A stretch of 22,333 bases of DNA from Alphaproteobacteria bacterium (GCA_023259875.1 JALRFL010000201.1:1-22333), one strand, 5' to 3'; numbered from the stretch's first letter, positions 14,101 through 22,277 are shown. A program made the numbers and translations. The notes: generated by a model from the sequence alone, not told the origin.

Positions 14101-15129
14101 TTATTCTGTGTTTTTTAAGATAAAGTCTTCGATTTCTCGATCACCCATAATGCCCCCGGGACGCAAGGCCATAATAAGAACAATCACCGATCCTAGCACA
14201 ACCCCCGATAACCCCAATACCTCTGGGAATTTTTGCCCCAGAATGGTGGGGCCCGTTTCGAGCCAGCGCACCCATTCAAGCCCAAAAGAAATAATGAATG
14301 TCCCAAGAACCGCCCCGGTCACCGTGCGCATCCCCCCCAAGATCAGCATCGCAAGGGTCAGAAAAACATGATTAAAGTAAAAAGGCCGCGCGCTAATCGT
14401 CCCTAGATAATAAGAATAGGCAATACCAGCCACGGCGAGTAGCACACAAGACAACACCCAAGCCAATAACCTAAGGCGATGCACATTGACGCCCATCGCC
14501 GCCGCGCTAATTTCATCATCCGCTGAGGCTCTCAGCGCAATCCCCCATCGGCTTTCCTTAAAGCCACGCACAACATAAACCATGATCACGGCAATGATGA
14601 TGGCAGAAGTCAGGGTAAAGACTTGAGGGATGCCAAAAAATGCCTGATTTCCCTTAAAGATATCGGTGCGATACAAAAAGAGAGAATGGACAATCACTAG
14701 CACCGCCAGAGAAACGATAGTTGCCCCAATGCCAGAAAGGCGAACAAGAATAAGACCAATCAACAAAGCAATTATAGCAGTAATAGCAATGGCAATCACC
14801 CCTGAGGTGACCGGATCAAGCGCAAAAGCATTAAGCCCCCATGGCGCGCTAGGCAGAGATATTTTTTTCATAGCGATTGGGGTTACACAAATCGCCGCCG
14901 CATAAGCCCCTATACCCATAAATGCCGAATGGCTTAAATTGGTGATGCGAGCATTCCCCATAAAAACTTGAAGGGCGAGAACAACCATTAGGCTGACATA
15001 AGAACCATAAACAATGCGGAGTTGATATTTTGATCCAAAATAAGTCGCAATGGTGCCGATCAAAATCAGCACAAGGGCAAGCAGACTAGCCCCAACCAAG
15101 CCGCGTTTCTGACTGCGTGAAAGGGTCAT
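14101..15129 (-). CDS. livM: LivM-like branched-chain-type ABC transporter permease
   Basis: This 342-residue membrane permease has about eight to ten hydrophobic segments. LivM hallmarks are NARITNLSHSAFMGIGAYAA (59-78), ALRASADDEISAAAMGVNV (198-216) where the ATPase-coupling loop lies, and LILGGMRTVTGAVLGTFII (262-280). It pairs with LivH to import the ligand delivered by the LivK-type protein. Its ATG overlaps the livH stop as ATGA (15126-15129). Its 3' part is duplicated as a decayed fragment 1.5 kb downstream next to fmdA. Liv-type systems transport amino acids, urea and short amides; the enzymes here favour an amide or ureide. Confidence 0.9.
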   Translation of the reverse strand: MTLSRSQKRGLVGASLLALVLILIGTIATYFGSKYQLRIVYGSYVSLMVVLALQVFMGNARITNLSHSAFMGIGAYAAAICVTPIAMKKISLPSAPWGLNAFALDPVTSGVIAIAITAIIALLIGLILVRLSGIGATIVSLAVLVIVHSLFLYRTDIFKGNQAFFGIPQVFTLTSAIIIAVIMVYVVRGFKESRWGIALRASADDEISAAAMGVNVHRLRLLAWVLSCVLLAVAGIAYSYYLGTISARPFYFNHVFLTLAMLILGGMRTVTGAVLGTFIISFGLEWVRWLETGPTILGQKFPEVLGLSGVVLGSVIVLIMALRPGGIMGDREIEDFILKNTE

Positions 15130-16022
15130 TGCTTATCTCCTTTTTCACGCGGCGGCGTTAAAATTCCATCAGGTCGCCAGATCAACAATAAGGCGATACT
15201 GCCAAAAACAAAAGCCTCTGTCATGCCGCCTAAAGACTGAGGTAAAAGAACAAGCATCGCGACTTCAATAGCGCCAAGCAAAAAGCCGCCAATGACCGCC
15301 CCCGGCAAACTGCCGAAGCCACCAACAACACAGGCAACAAACGCCATAAGCACAGGATCAAAGCCAAGATGCGGATCAACGGAACCACGCCTTGCCATAA
15401 TAAAAACGCAAGCAATACCAGCAAGCAAGCCTGAAATCAGAAAGGCCGCCGCAAAGACGCGATTAGCCTTGATGCCTGTTAATCTGACCATTTCAAAATC
15501 AAGCGCGGCGGCGCGCATAGCAAGGCCAAGCACAGTTCTTTTGAGAAAAAGCATCATCACCACAATGACAATAATGGTGGTTATGGTTTCAAATAATTGC
15601 AGGGATGAAATGCGAAGCCCGACAAAAGGAATTGGCCATTCCAGAAAATAAAGGGATGTAACCGCGATAGGACGCGGGGAAACTAAGAGCAAAAAGAGGT
15701 TTTGCAACACAATGGAGACCCCAAACGCCGTTAATAGGCCAGTGGTAGGATCTGCATAGCGGACAGGTCGAAAGGCCACCCTTTCAAGAGTAACAGCGCC
15801 TATTGCAGCGGCCAAAATAGCCGCCCCCACCACAATGAGGGGGTTGTTAAGTGAAAGCGCGGCCATTGCCACCATGGTATAGCCGCCAACCGCGATGATT
15901 TCCCCATGGGCAAAGTTTACCAATCCCATAATCGAAAACACAATCGCAAGGCCCAAGGCAAGCAAGGCATATTCTGCGCCAAAGGACAGGGCATTCATGA
16001 TCTGCTGAGCAACAAATTCCAT
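15126..16022 (-). CDS. livH: LivH-like branched-chain-type ABC transporter permease
   Basis: This 298-residue membrane permease shows the LivH signature GLVNFAHGEIIAVGGYTMVA (33-52), a coupling-loop region RTVLGLAMRAAALDFEMVRL and the C-terminal GGFGSLPGAVIGGFLLGAIE. It forms the heterodimeric channel with LivM. Its ATG lies one base after the livF stop and its stop overlaps livM, so the three genes are tightly coupled. Nothing in the sequence fixes the ligand; related systems serve amino acids (LivH), urea (UrtB) and short amides (FmdE-like). Confidence 0.9.
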   Translation of the reverse strand: MEFVAQQIMNALSFGAEYALLALGLAIVFSIMGLVNFAHGEIIAVGGYTMVAMAALSLNNPLIVVGAAILAAAIGAVTLERVAFRPVRYADPTTGLLTAFGVSIVLQNLFLLLVSPRPIAVTSLYFLEWPIPFVGLRISSLQLFETITTIIVIVVMMLFLKRTVLGLAMRAAALDFEMVRLTGIKANRVFAAAFLISGLLAGIACVFIMARRGSVDPHLGFDPVLMAFVACVVGGFGSLPGAVIGGFLLGAIEVAMLVLLPQSLGGMTEAFVFGSIALLLIWRPDGILTPPREKGDKQ

Positions 16023-16023
16023 C

Positions 16024-16722
16024 TTAGGCTAACCCCGTCAATTCCGCCATTAAGGCATCGTTGCTTCCAAAAGTTTCGGCGGTTCCATCGGCAACAATAA
16101 GTCCATTGTTTAACAGATAGGCATGATCGGAAAGCCGCAAGGCCAAAGTGGCGTTTTGTTCAACCAACAGAATAGTCATTCGCTTTTCTTTTAGCCGCTT
16201 AATCATCTCAAAAATCTGTGTCACAATTTTTGGCGCAAGCCCTAGGCTAGGTTCATCCAAAAGGAGAATTCTAGGCTCAGACATCAACGCGCGGGCAATA
16301 GCAAGCATTTGCTGCTCACCCCCTGACAAAGTGCCTGCCATTTGGTCACGCCGCTCAGCTAAAATAGGAAAGGTTTCAAACCATTCCGCTATAAGTCTGT
16401 CAACATTGGCGGTATTATAAGCACCGCCTAGGCGCAGATTTTCTTTGACGCTAAGATTAGCAAAAACTCGTCGCCCTTCTGGGGATACGGCAATCCCTTT
16501 GCGGATGCGTATTTCCACAGGCAGGGTGGAAATGTCCTCATCGGCAAACATAATCCTTCCAGTGGATTTTGCCACACCAGTAATCGCAGAAATCGTTGAA
16601 GTTTTTCCTGCACCATTTGGGCCAAGCAAGGACACGCAACTCCCTTCCTTAACGGTAAAGGAAATCCCATGCACGGCCTCAATTGGGCCATGGAACACAT
16701 TCAGATTTTGAACAACAAGCAT
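16024..16722 (-). CDS. livF: LivF-like ABC transporter ATPase
   Basis: This 232-residue ATPase has Walker A GPNGAGKT (34-41), signature LSGGEQQ (132-138), Walker B ILLLDEP (152-158) and switch region LLVEQNATLAL. The short length and the LVEQN motif are typical of LivF. It works with LivG at the cytoplasmic face of LivHM. It follows livK after a 70-bp gap holding a strong stem-loop, whereas livH begins one base after its stop. Expression may therefore be lower than that of livK. Confidence 0.9.
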   Translation of the reverse strand: MLVVQNLNVFHGPIEAVHGISFTVKEGSCVSLLGPNGAGKTSTISAITGVAKSTGRIMFADEDISTLPVEIRIRKGIAVSPEGRRVFANLSVKENLRLGGAYNTANVDRLIAEWFETFPILAERRDQMAGTLSGGEQQMLAIARALMSEPRILLLDEPSLGLAPKIVTQIFEMIKRLKEKRMTILLVEQNATLALRLSDHAYLLNNGLIVADGTAETFGSNDALMAELTGLA

Positions 16723-16753
16723 GACCAGAGTCCAAGATACAGCGGTATAGAAA

Positions 16754-16779
16754 GCGGAGCTTTTCGAAAAAAGCTCCGC
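16754..16779 (-). terminator. Intra-operon stem-loop between livK and livF
   Basis: Perfect 11-bp inverted repeat: GCGGAGCTTTT, loop TTCG, AAAAGCTCCGC on the minus strand, then TTTC. It begins 14 nt after the livK stop and lies between two genes of one apparent operon, so it probably acts as a partial terminator or 3'-end stabiliser that keeps binding-protein mRNA abundant. Confidence 0.75.
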
Positions 16780-16792
16780 GTGATGAGATCAA

Positions 16793-17944
16793 TTAGTTCC
16801 AATCGGTTGGTGTATTTTTAGGGATTTCATTTGAAATCAAAACCCGCTTTCCATTTTTATATCCAATAACAGGAATGGTCCGCTGAGCAAAAGTTCTGGT
16901 TTCCTTAAAGGAAATGCTGTCAACCGTCAGAACAGGGATGCTATCCGCGTTCCTGATGGTATCAGCAATCGTTGACGGATCCGTGCTGCCAGATTGTTCA
17001 ACCGCCCAAGCAACCGCCATAACTGTATCTGCACCCGTTGCTGGGAATAGACCAGGGACATCAATGCCCATTGCTTTACAGTCTGCCATAAACTTGACCA
17101 CAGCACTTTCGGCATGGCTTGGGGCAAGTGTACCAAAGAACACTTTATCAAGAATTGAGGCATCTTCAGAACCAATCGCATCAAGCGAAGGATCATCAAA
17201 GCCGTCAGAACCGATAACATAGGCATCAATGCCAGCGCTCTTTAGCTGACGAACCAGAACCGCGATATCTGGCATGATGGATGAAATATAAATGCCATCA
17301 ATTTGTTCACCAAGAGCTTTCATTTCGGCAATTTGTGGAGACCAATCCGATGTACCAAAAGAGAAGTTCATCTTTGACAAGATCTTGCCGCCACCGGCTT
17401 CGATCACTTCACCGAACCATAACGGTGTGCGAGCAGACCATGATCCGCCTTCGTCAGAAGTCATCAAGACCACATTTTTAACGCCAAGGCTCAACGCATG
17501 GTTAGCCGCAGCGGTTGCCGTGAAAGGGTCTGGAGACACACCAGTAAAGAAATTATCCACTATCCCTGCATGCATTTCAACTTGGGTGGACTGTGGCTGA
17601 AAAATGGACACGCCATAACTGTTGGCAACCTGTGCCACGGGAATCATAGTATCCGAAAATGGAATTGTTCCCAGCATGACCACGCCTTCATCCAGAAATT
17701 TTTGGGCAAGGCTGATAGCGGTTTGTGTATCTGCGCCAGAATCTTGTGTCAGCACCTCAATCATCTTGCCGTCAACGCCGCCCTTGTCGTTAATCATTTT
17801 TGCCATACAGCGCGCACCTTGCCATTCGGCATAAGGCGCATAATCGCCGGTCATTGGCACACCCAAGCCGATTTTAATGGTGTCATCTGCCATGGCAGGT
17901 CCGGCCATAGCCAGACAGGTTAATGCGATTAGTGTCTTTTTCAT
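16793..17944 (-). CDS. LivK-like periplasmic substrate-binding protein
   Basis: This 383-residue type I periplasmic binding protein has a signal peptide (KKTLIALTCLAMAGPAMA, cleavage near residue 19) and the start TIKIGLGVPMTGDYAPYAEW typical of Peripla_BP_6 proteins. MINDKGGVDGKMIEVLTQDS (52-71) and VVLMTSDEGGSWSARTPLWF follow the same fold. It would capture the ligand for LivHMFG. GAGGGAG lies about 7 nt before the ATG, 29 bp after the livG stop. The gene sits between the two ATPase genes, an unusual order. Specificity cannot be read by eye; the surrounding hydrolases suggest an amide, ureide or N-acyl amino compound rather than leucine. Confidence 0.9.
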   Translation of the reverse strand: MKKTLIALTCLAMAGPAMADDTIKIGLGVPMTGDYAPYAEWQGARCMAKMINDKGGVDGKMIEVLTQDSGADTQTAISLAQKFLDEGVVMLGTIPFSDTMIPVAQVANSYGVSIFQPQSTQVEMHAGIVDNFFTGVSPDPFTATAAANHALSLGVKNVVLMTSDEGGSWSARTPLWFGEVIEAGGGKILSKMNFSFGTSDWSPQIAEMKALGEQIDGIYISSIMPDIAVLVRQLKSAGIDAYVIGSDGFDDPSLDAIGSEDASILDKVFFGTLAPSHAESAVVKFMADCKAMGIDVPGLFPATGADTVMAVAWAVEQSGSTDPSTIADTIRNADSIPVLTVDSISFKETRTFAQRTIPVIGYKNGKRVLISNEIPKNTPTDWN

Positions 17945-17974
17945 TTTCTTACTCCCTCGTGGTTTGAATGTTAC

Positions 17975-18700
17975 TTAAGCGGCATGTTCATAATCTTCAC
18001 CTAAATAGGCGTCGATCACTTGCCTGTTTTCCGAGACCTCTTTAGGACTGCCATTTGCTATGACGGCTCCTAGGTTCAGAACTGTGATGCGCTCACTAAG
18101 CGCCATAATAAATTTGAGATCATGATCAATAACAAGAATAGCGCAGTCGCTTTGCGATCTGACCCAGCTTAACGCCTCTCTCAGATCATCCGTTTCCTGT
18201 TCATTCATGCCGGCGGCAGGTTCATCAAGCATTAACAGGCGCGGCCTAAGCGCAAGCGCACGCACGATTTCCAATCGGCGCAACTGGCCGTATGCTAATG
18301 AACTGGCAGGGGCATGAAGTTTGTCAGCAAGGTCAAAACGCGCAATCGCCTCACGCAGGATATCATTCCCGTTACGATGGCTGGCTTGACCGGAATAGCC
18401 TGCAACATCGATATTTTGTTGCACAGTTAGGCTACCAAACACCCTCAGATTCTGAAAGGTTCGGGCGATACCGAGATGCGCCCGTTGATGGGCAGATAGC
18501 TTATCAACACCCTCACCATGGATTGAGATTGTTCCTGTCGAATGGCGAAGCAATCCTGATATTAAATTGACCAATGTACTTTTTCCTGCGCCATTTGGCC
18601 CGATTAACCCTCTCACCTCACCCGGTGCAATCGTCATGCTAACATTCTGTACGGCTTTAACCCCACCAAAGGTTTTTGATACGCCTTTCAGCTCAAGCAT
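17975..18700 (-). CDS. livG: LivG-like ABC transporter ATPase
   Basis: This 241-residue ATPase has Walker A GPNGAGKS (34-41), the LivG-type signature variant LAYGQLRR (135-142) and Walker B LLMLDEP (155-161), followed by AAGMNEQET, a LivG hallmark. I chose ATG 18700, which has GAGGA 8 nt upstream and begins MLELKGVSKTFGG like its relatives; an in-frame TTG at 18715 would add five residues without better support. The start overlaps the cysteine-hydrolase stop by 8 bp, tying the transporter to the hydrolases. It pairs with LivF. Confidence 0.9.
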   Translation of the reverse strand: MLELKGVSKTFGGVKAVQNVSMTIAPGEVRGLIGPNGAGKSTLVNLISGLLRHSTGTISIHGEGVDKLSAHQRAHLGIARTFQNLRVFGSLTVQQNIDVAGYSGQASHRNGNDILREAIARFDLADKLHAPASSLAYGQLRRLEIVRALALRPRLLMLDEPAAGMNEQETDDLREALSWVRSQSDCAILVIDHDLKFIMALSERITVLNLGAVIANGSPKEVSENRQVIDAYLGEDYEHAA

Positions 18701-19334
18701 GCTGTATTTCCTCAATCAGGTCTGCGGTGGTTAACTGCCGGCAATAGCCTTTAATTGTTTCTATAGAATGATCATGCCTTTTTTGGCTATAGGTCAAGCA
18801 CGCATCTGTTACTTGTGTCACCAGATAGCCCAGATCACACGCATCACGGATAGCGCTTTCAACACATTGGTCTGTGATCAGGCCTGAGATGACCAACTGC
18901 CGCACCCCAAGATTGCGCAGGATATAGTCAATATGGGTGGAAATAAAAACCGACGATGACGATTTAGGAAGAACGATTTCATCCCCCATAGGGGCAATTT
19001 GATCAATCACTTTACCATCCCATGACCCTTTCGGCACATGAAAACCAGTAATTTTGTAATCAAGCGAACGATCTCGCCCATCTTCGGTTAGGCTTTCGAT
19101 GGTCGTGTACATCACCTCAATTTTTTTCTTACGAAAAGCGCTTTGCAAAGCCTGCATATTTGGGATGACTCGGCTTTCCAACTCATCAAAATACCAACCA
19201 TATTTTTCTGTAAAACTCTCTTCTGATAGTCCTACAAACTCCGTTCCTTTTTTATGAGCTGAAAAATTCTGAACATCCACAAACAGAAGCGCAGATTGTT
19301 CAGGAATAAGAGGAACTTTTCTGGTTAAGGTCAT
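18693..19334 (-). CDS. Isochorismatase-family cysteine hydrolase
   Basis: This 213-residue cytoplasmic hydrolase carries the cysteine-hydrolase triad: Asp20 in LFVDVQNFS, Lys124 in VLPKSSSS, and Cys157 in GLITDQCVESA with the family's preceding cis-peptide region. Members include ureidoacrylate amidohydrolase, N-carbamoylsarcosine amidohydrolase, biuret hydrolase and nicotinamidase. The triad and operon context favour amide or carbamoyl hydrolysis over isochorismate. Its ATG overlaps the upstream amidohydrolase stop as ATGA (19331-19334), and its stop overlaps livG by 8 bp. An N-carbamoyl or ureido compound imported by the Liv system is a reasonable substrate guess but is not shown by sequence. 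Confidence 0.87.
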   Translation of the reverse strand: MTLTRKVPLIPEQSALLFVDVQNFSAHKKGTEFVGLSEESFTEKYGWYFDELESRVIPNMQALQSAFRKKKIEVMYTTIESLTEDGRDRSLDYKITGFHVPKGSWDGKVIDQIAPMGDEIVLPKSSSSVFISTHIDYILRNLGVRQLVISGLITDQCVESAIRDACDLGYLVTQVTDACLTYSQKRHDHSIETIKGYCRQLTTADLIEEIQHA

Positions 19335-20098
19335 GACAAAGTCTCCATCAAATCAGTTATCGCTTCGGCAAGCAGTTCAGCCCAGAATATGGCGCCTTCT
19401 GAATGATCAATTTGATCATTGCGTATCTCAATAAGGCAATGCGGCAAATCTAGAGCCTCAGCATAATGGGGAATAAACCAATCGGTTTCGCTATCAATGG
19501 CGTAAGGCTCGTTAATGGCCAATGTTAAATCAGGTTGGTGCTTTTGGATCACCTTTATCAGGGTTTCAGCAGTGCCAAGCGATGCCCGTGTTAGAAAACC
19601 CGCGTGCCAAGGCCGCGATTTTCCATCCATTTCAGGGGTAAAGGAATGTATCGAAAACGCTGCTCGTCTTGGGGTTTCAAAAAGCCGCTTAATCGCCGCG
19701 TCCATTGGGTCAAAAATGGCTTTGACGCGATCAGCTTTTTCCGACTGGCAGGCCGCGATATTGCCGGGGATATGCGCATGATCGCTTTCGCAAGGGATAG
19801 ATTGCGGCGTCATGGGAGGGCGGTTACAGTCAATGACCAGCCGTGAATAATGTTGAATAACAAGTGGCGCTTTGAGCAGGTTTGCCAATTCTCGCGCCAC
19901 CATTTCAGCGCCAATATCCCATCCGCGATGGCTATTTAACACCTCATCACTGATGCCCAAAGTGCCTAGAGATTGCGGGATAGCACGACCAGCATGTTCA
20001 CACACCAGCACGATATCAGAAGCGGTATCCCCATAAAGAACTTCCACTGGCAAAGGGTCAGTTTTTCCAATAAGAGATGAGGCTAAGGCGTGATTCAT
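19331..20098 (-). CDS. N-formylglutamate amidohydrolase family protein
   Basis: This 255-residue protein of the FGase fold has VCEHAGRAIP (32-41), HRGWDIGAE (57-65) and YSRLVIDCNRP (84-94), all typical of the family. HutG-type members cleave N-formyl-L-glutamate to formate and glutamate, but no hut genes are nearby and many relatives have other or unknown N-acyl substrates. It is first in the long leftward operon, divergent from an RpiR gene across 84 bp. No Shine-Dalgarno precedes the ATG, and a good promoter places the predicted transcript start within 1-2 nt of it, suggesting a leaderless message. Family firm, substrate open. Confidence 0.87.
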   Translation of the reverse strand: MNHALASSLIGKTDPLPVEVLYGDTASDIVLVCEHAGRAIPQSLGTLGISDEVLNSHRGWDIGAEMVARELANLLKAPLVIQHYSRLVIDCNRPPMTPQSIPCESDHAHIPGNIAACQSEKADRVKAIFDPMDAAIKRLFETPRRAAFSIHSFTPEMDGKSRPWHAGFLTRASLGTAETLIKVIQKHQPDLTLAINEPYAIDSETDWFIPHYAEALDLPHCLIEIRNDQIDHSEGAIFWAELLAEAITDLMETLS

Positions 20099-20105
20099 AA
20101 CAATG

Positions 20106-20152
20106 AGTATAGAGAAACAAAAAACCCAAAGTCAATTCTTCTAAGATTGACT
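20106..20152. promoter_or_regulatory. Back-to-back divergent promoter region with inverted repeat
   Basis: On the minus strand, TTGACT (20135-20130), an 18-nt spacer and TATACT (20111-20106) form a good sigma-70 promoter for the amidohydrolase operon. On the plus strand, TTGACT (20147-20152) precedes CTATAA (20172-20177) with a longer 19-nt spacer for the RpiR gene. The two -35 boxes form the inverted repeat AGTCAAT-N9-ATTGACT (20130-20152). A second repeat, TGAAA-AA-TTTCA (20156-20167), follows and could be an RpiR operator. Confidence 0.55.
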
Positions 20153-20182
20153 GAATGAAAAATTTCAGAAACTATAAGCCAC

Positions 20183-21046
20183 ATGAATATTAGAAAACGC
20201 ATTGAGACCGCCGCCACTGATTTTACCCCTTCTGAAAGGAAACTGGCGACGGTGTTGTTGTCTGATTATCCCTACGCCGGATTAATCAAGATGCATGAAC
20301 TGGCGGATCGGGCAGAAGTCTCTCAGCCATCAATCTCGCGCTTTGTGATAAAAATTGGCTTGTCTGGCTTTCCTGAATTACAAAAACATTTGGTATCCGA
20401 ATTACGCGAAGGCGATCGTTCGCCTGTGGAAATCCACGCCACTTCTGAACAAATTAAAGGGGGATATCTCAATGGCTTCCTCCGCCTTGCATCAGAACAA
20501 ATGGCATCCGCAGGTCAGGCCGTCACCGAAAGCCAGTTTGAACAGATTTGTGATTTGCTGGCAGATTCCAAACGCGCCATTTACGCGGTAGGGGGAAGAA
20601 TAAGCGATACCATAGCACAGCATCTTTCCTTTCATCTTCGCCAAGCACGTGAGCGCGTATATCATCTGCCGCGTGACCCTGAAGTTTGGCCAGAATATTT
20701 GTTAAGAATGAAACAAGGGGATGTGTTTTTCCTTGTTGATTTTCGGCGTTATCAGAAAAACCTCTGGCAACTGGCAAAACAAGCACAAACCCAAAAGGTT
20801 CAGGTGGTGTTGATGACAGACCATTGGCTGTCACCGGCAACGCGGCACGCATCAGAGGTGTTGGTTGTTCCGATAGAAACAGGTACTATCTGGGACAGTT
20901 ACGCCCCTGCACTAGCTTTAACTGAGGCGCTGGTCACCCGGGTGGCGGAAAAAACTTGGCCGCAAACACGAAAACGGATTGAAGCATGGGATGCCATGCG
21001 TGATGGATTTAAGGAGAGAGCACATGAGCAAACCGACAATGGTTGA
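20183..21046 (+). CDS. RpiR-family transcriptional regulator (HTH_6 + SIS), locus D
   Basis: This 287-residue regulator has an N-terminal HTH_6 domain (FTPSERKLATVLL at 14-26; recognition region MHELADRAEVSQPSISRFVI at 37-56) and a SIS domain at about 118-250 (AIYAVGGRISDTIAQHLSFH). It is divergent from the amidohydrolase-Liv operon and its 3' end overlaps the glutamine-synthetase-like gene by 23 bp, mirroring the regulator-enzyme pairing of locus A. It probably controls both directions from the 84-bp intergenic region. Sequence similarity to the first RpiR protein is limited to the family motifs by eye, so they are unlikely to be recent duplicates. Confidence 0.92.
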   Translation: MNIRKRIETAATDFTPSERKLATVLLSDYPYAGLIKMHELADRAEVSQPSISRFVIKIGLSGFPELQKHLVSELREGDRSPVEIHATSEQIKGGYLNGFLRLASEQMASAGQAVTESQFEQICDLLADSKRAIYAVGGRISDTIAQHLSFHLRQARERVYHLPRDPEVWPEYLLRMKQGDVFFLVDFRRYQKNLWQLAKQAQTQKVQVVLMTDHWLSPATRHASEVLVVPIETGTIWDSYAPALALTEALVTRVAEKTWPQTRKRIEAWDAMRDGFKERAHEQTDNG

Positions 21047-22253
21047 GGATAAGAACGCAAAAAGTCAGTTAATATTTGCGGCCACTTGCGATCTTGCTGG
21101 TAAAGTGCGCGGCAAGGCTTTCCCTAAATCCGATTTGGAAAGGCGACTCAAACGCGGCATGGGATGGGTTCCCACGAATGTTCAGATCAACTGTTTTGAT
21201 GGTATTGGCGAAACGCCTTTTGGGGCGCTTGGGGATTTGTTGCTTATTCCTGATCAAGGCGGGGCGGTGAGTGCTGATTTTGGATCATATACAGAACATT
21301 TCATGTTGAGCGATATCATGACCTTAGAGGGTGAGCCTTGGGATTTTTGCACCCGCGCCATTCTCAAATCTGCCCTATCGCGGCTAGAGCATCTCAGTGG
21401 TGTCAGATTAATTTCTGCATTTGAACAAGAATTTCAACTCAAGCGAGAGCTTGGATTAATTGGTGAAGGTTTTGGGCGTTCTGGTTTTGAAATGCACCGC
21501 CCCTTATGTGAAACCTTAATTGAGCAAATCCATGCCGCAGGATTTTCCCCTGATAGCATCATGAAGGAATATGGCCCTAACCAATATGAAGTGGTGATTG
21601 CCCCCGAAGAAGGCGTGCGTGCGGCGGATGCGGCCGTCATCATCAAGGAGCTCACACGCTCAACAGCGAGGTTTCATGGTGAGGACGCCACCTTTACCCC
21701 GATCCGCGACCCTGCCAGCGTCGGCAATGGCGTCCATATGCATATGAGTTTTCTGAACGCTGATAACAGTCCTGCCACTTATGATGCGGATAAACCCTAT
21801 GGAATGTCTGATTTGACAGGGGCCTTTGCCGCAGGGATACTAAAATATCTTGATGCTATTATTGCTATCACTGCGCCCTCGGTGGTCTCTTACTTGCGTT
21901 TGACCCCTCATCGCTGGTCTGCGGCGTTTAATAATCTTGGCTTTAGGGATAGGGAAGCGTCACTCAGGATTTGCCCTGTTACCGCCAAAGAGCCTACCGA
22001 TATCGCAAGACAGTATAATATTGAATATCGCGCCGCTGATGCGGCGGCCTGTCCTCATCTTGCTCTTGCTGCGGTGGTGCATGCTGGCTGTCAGGGTATT
22101 GAAGAAGGGCTGCCAGCCCCAACACCCACCGAAGAAGACCTGTCGCTTTTATCCGCCAGCGAATTGACAGATCGAGGCTTTGTTCGCTTGCCCGAAAGCT
22201 TGGAACCACTCTCTGCTTTTAAATCAAGCGGTTTGATACAAGCGTCGTTTTAG
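21024..22253 (+). CDS. Glutamine-synthetase-like ligase (non-canonical, probable gamma-glutamyl/amide ligase)
   Basis: The 409 residues are shorter than GlnA (about 470). The glutamine-synthetase fold is shown by metal ligands Glu134/Glu136 in SAFEQEFQ, Glu189 in GPNQYEVVIAP, His238 in GNGVHMHMSF and the arginine-rich RLTPHRW...FRDREASLRICPV. In GlnA a Glu on the RLxPGYEAP flap deprotonates ammonium; here that stretch is RLTPHRWSA, so this Glu is missing, as expected of a GlnT-like or gamma-glutamyl-amine ligase. It would join an amine to glutamate or a related acid using ATP. I chose ATG 21024, with AAGGAG 8 nt upstream; an in-frame TTG at 20979 lies deeper in the RpiR gene. Family firm, substrate inferred only as nitrogen metabolism. 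Confidence 0.85.
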   Translation: MSKPTMVEDKNAKSQLIFAATCDLAGKVRGKAFPKSDLERRLKRGMGWVPTNVQINCFDGIGETPFGALGDLLLIPDQGGAVSADFGSYTEHFMLSDIMTLEGEPWDFCTRAILKSALSRLEHLSGVRLISAFEQEFQLKRELGLIGEGFGRSGFEMHRPLCETLIEQIHAAGFSPDSIMKEYGPNQYEVVIAPEEGVRAADAAVIIKELTRSTARFHGEDATFTPIRDPASVGNGVHMHMSFLNADNSPATYDADKPYGMSDLTGAFAAGILKYLDAIIAITAPSVVSYLRLTPHRWSAAFNNLGFRDREASLRICPVTAKEPTDIARQYNIEYRAADAAACPHLALAAVVHAGCQGIEEGLPAPTPTEEDLSLLSASELTDRGFVRLPESLEPLSAFKSSGLIQASF

Positions 22254-22277
22254 ATGTTCCAGCTAAAAACTATTACG

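Noticed and set aside
20979..21023. TTG 20979 as start of the GS-like gene
   Set aside because: ATG 21024 has a strong AAGGAG and gives a normal family N-terminus; the extension lies deep within the RpiR coding sequence.
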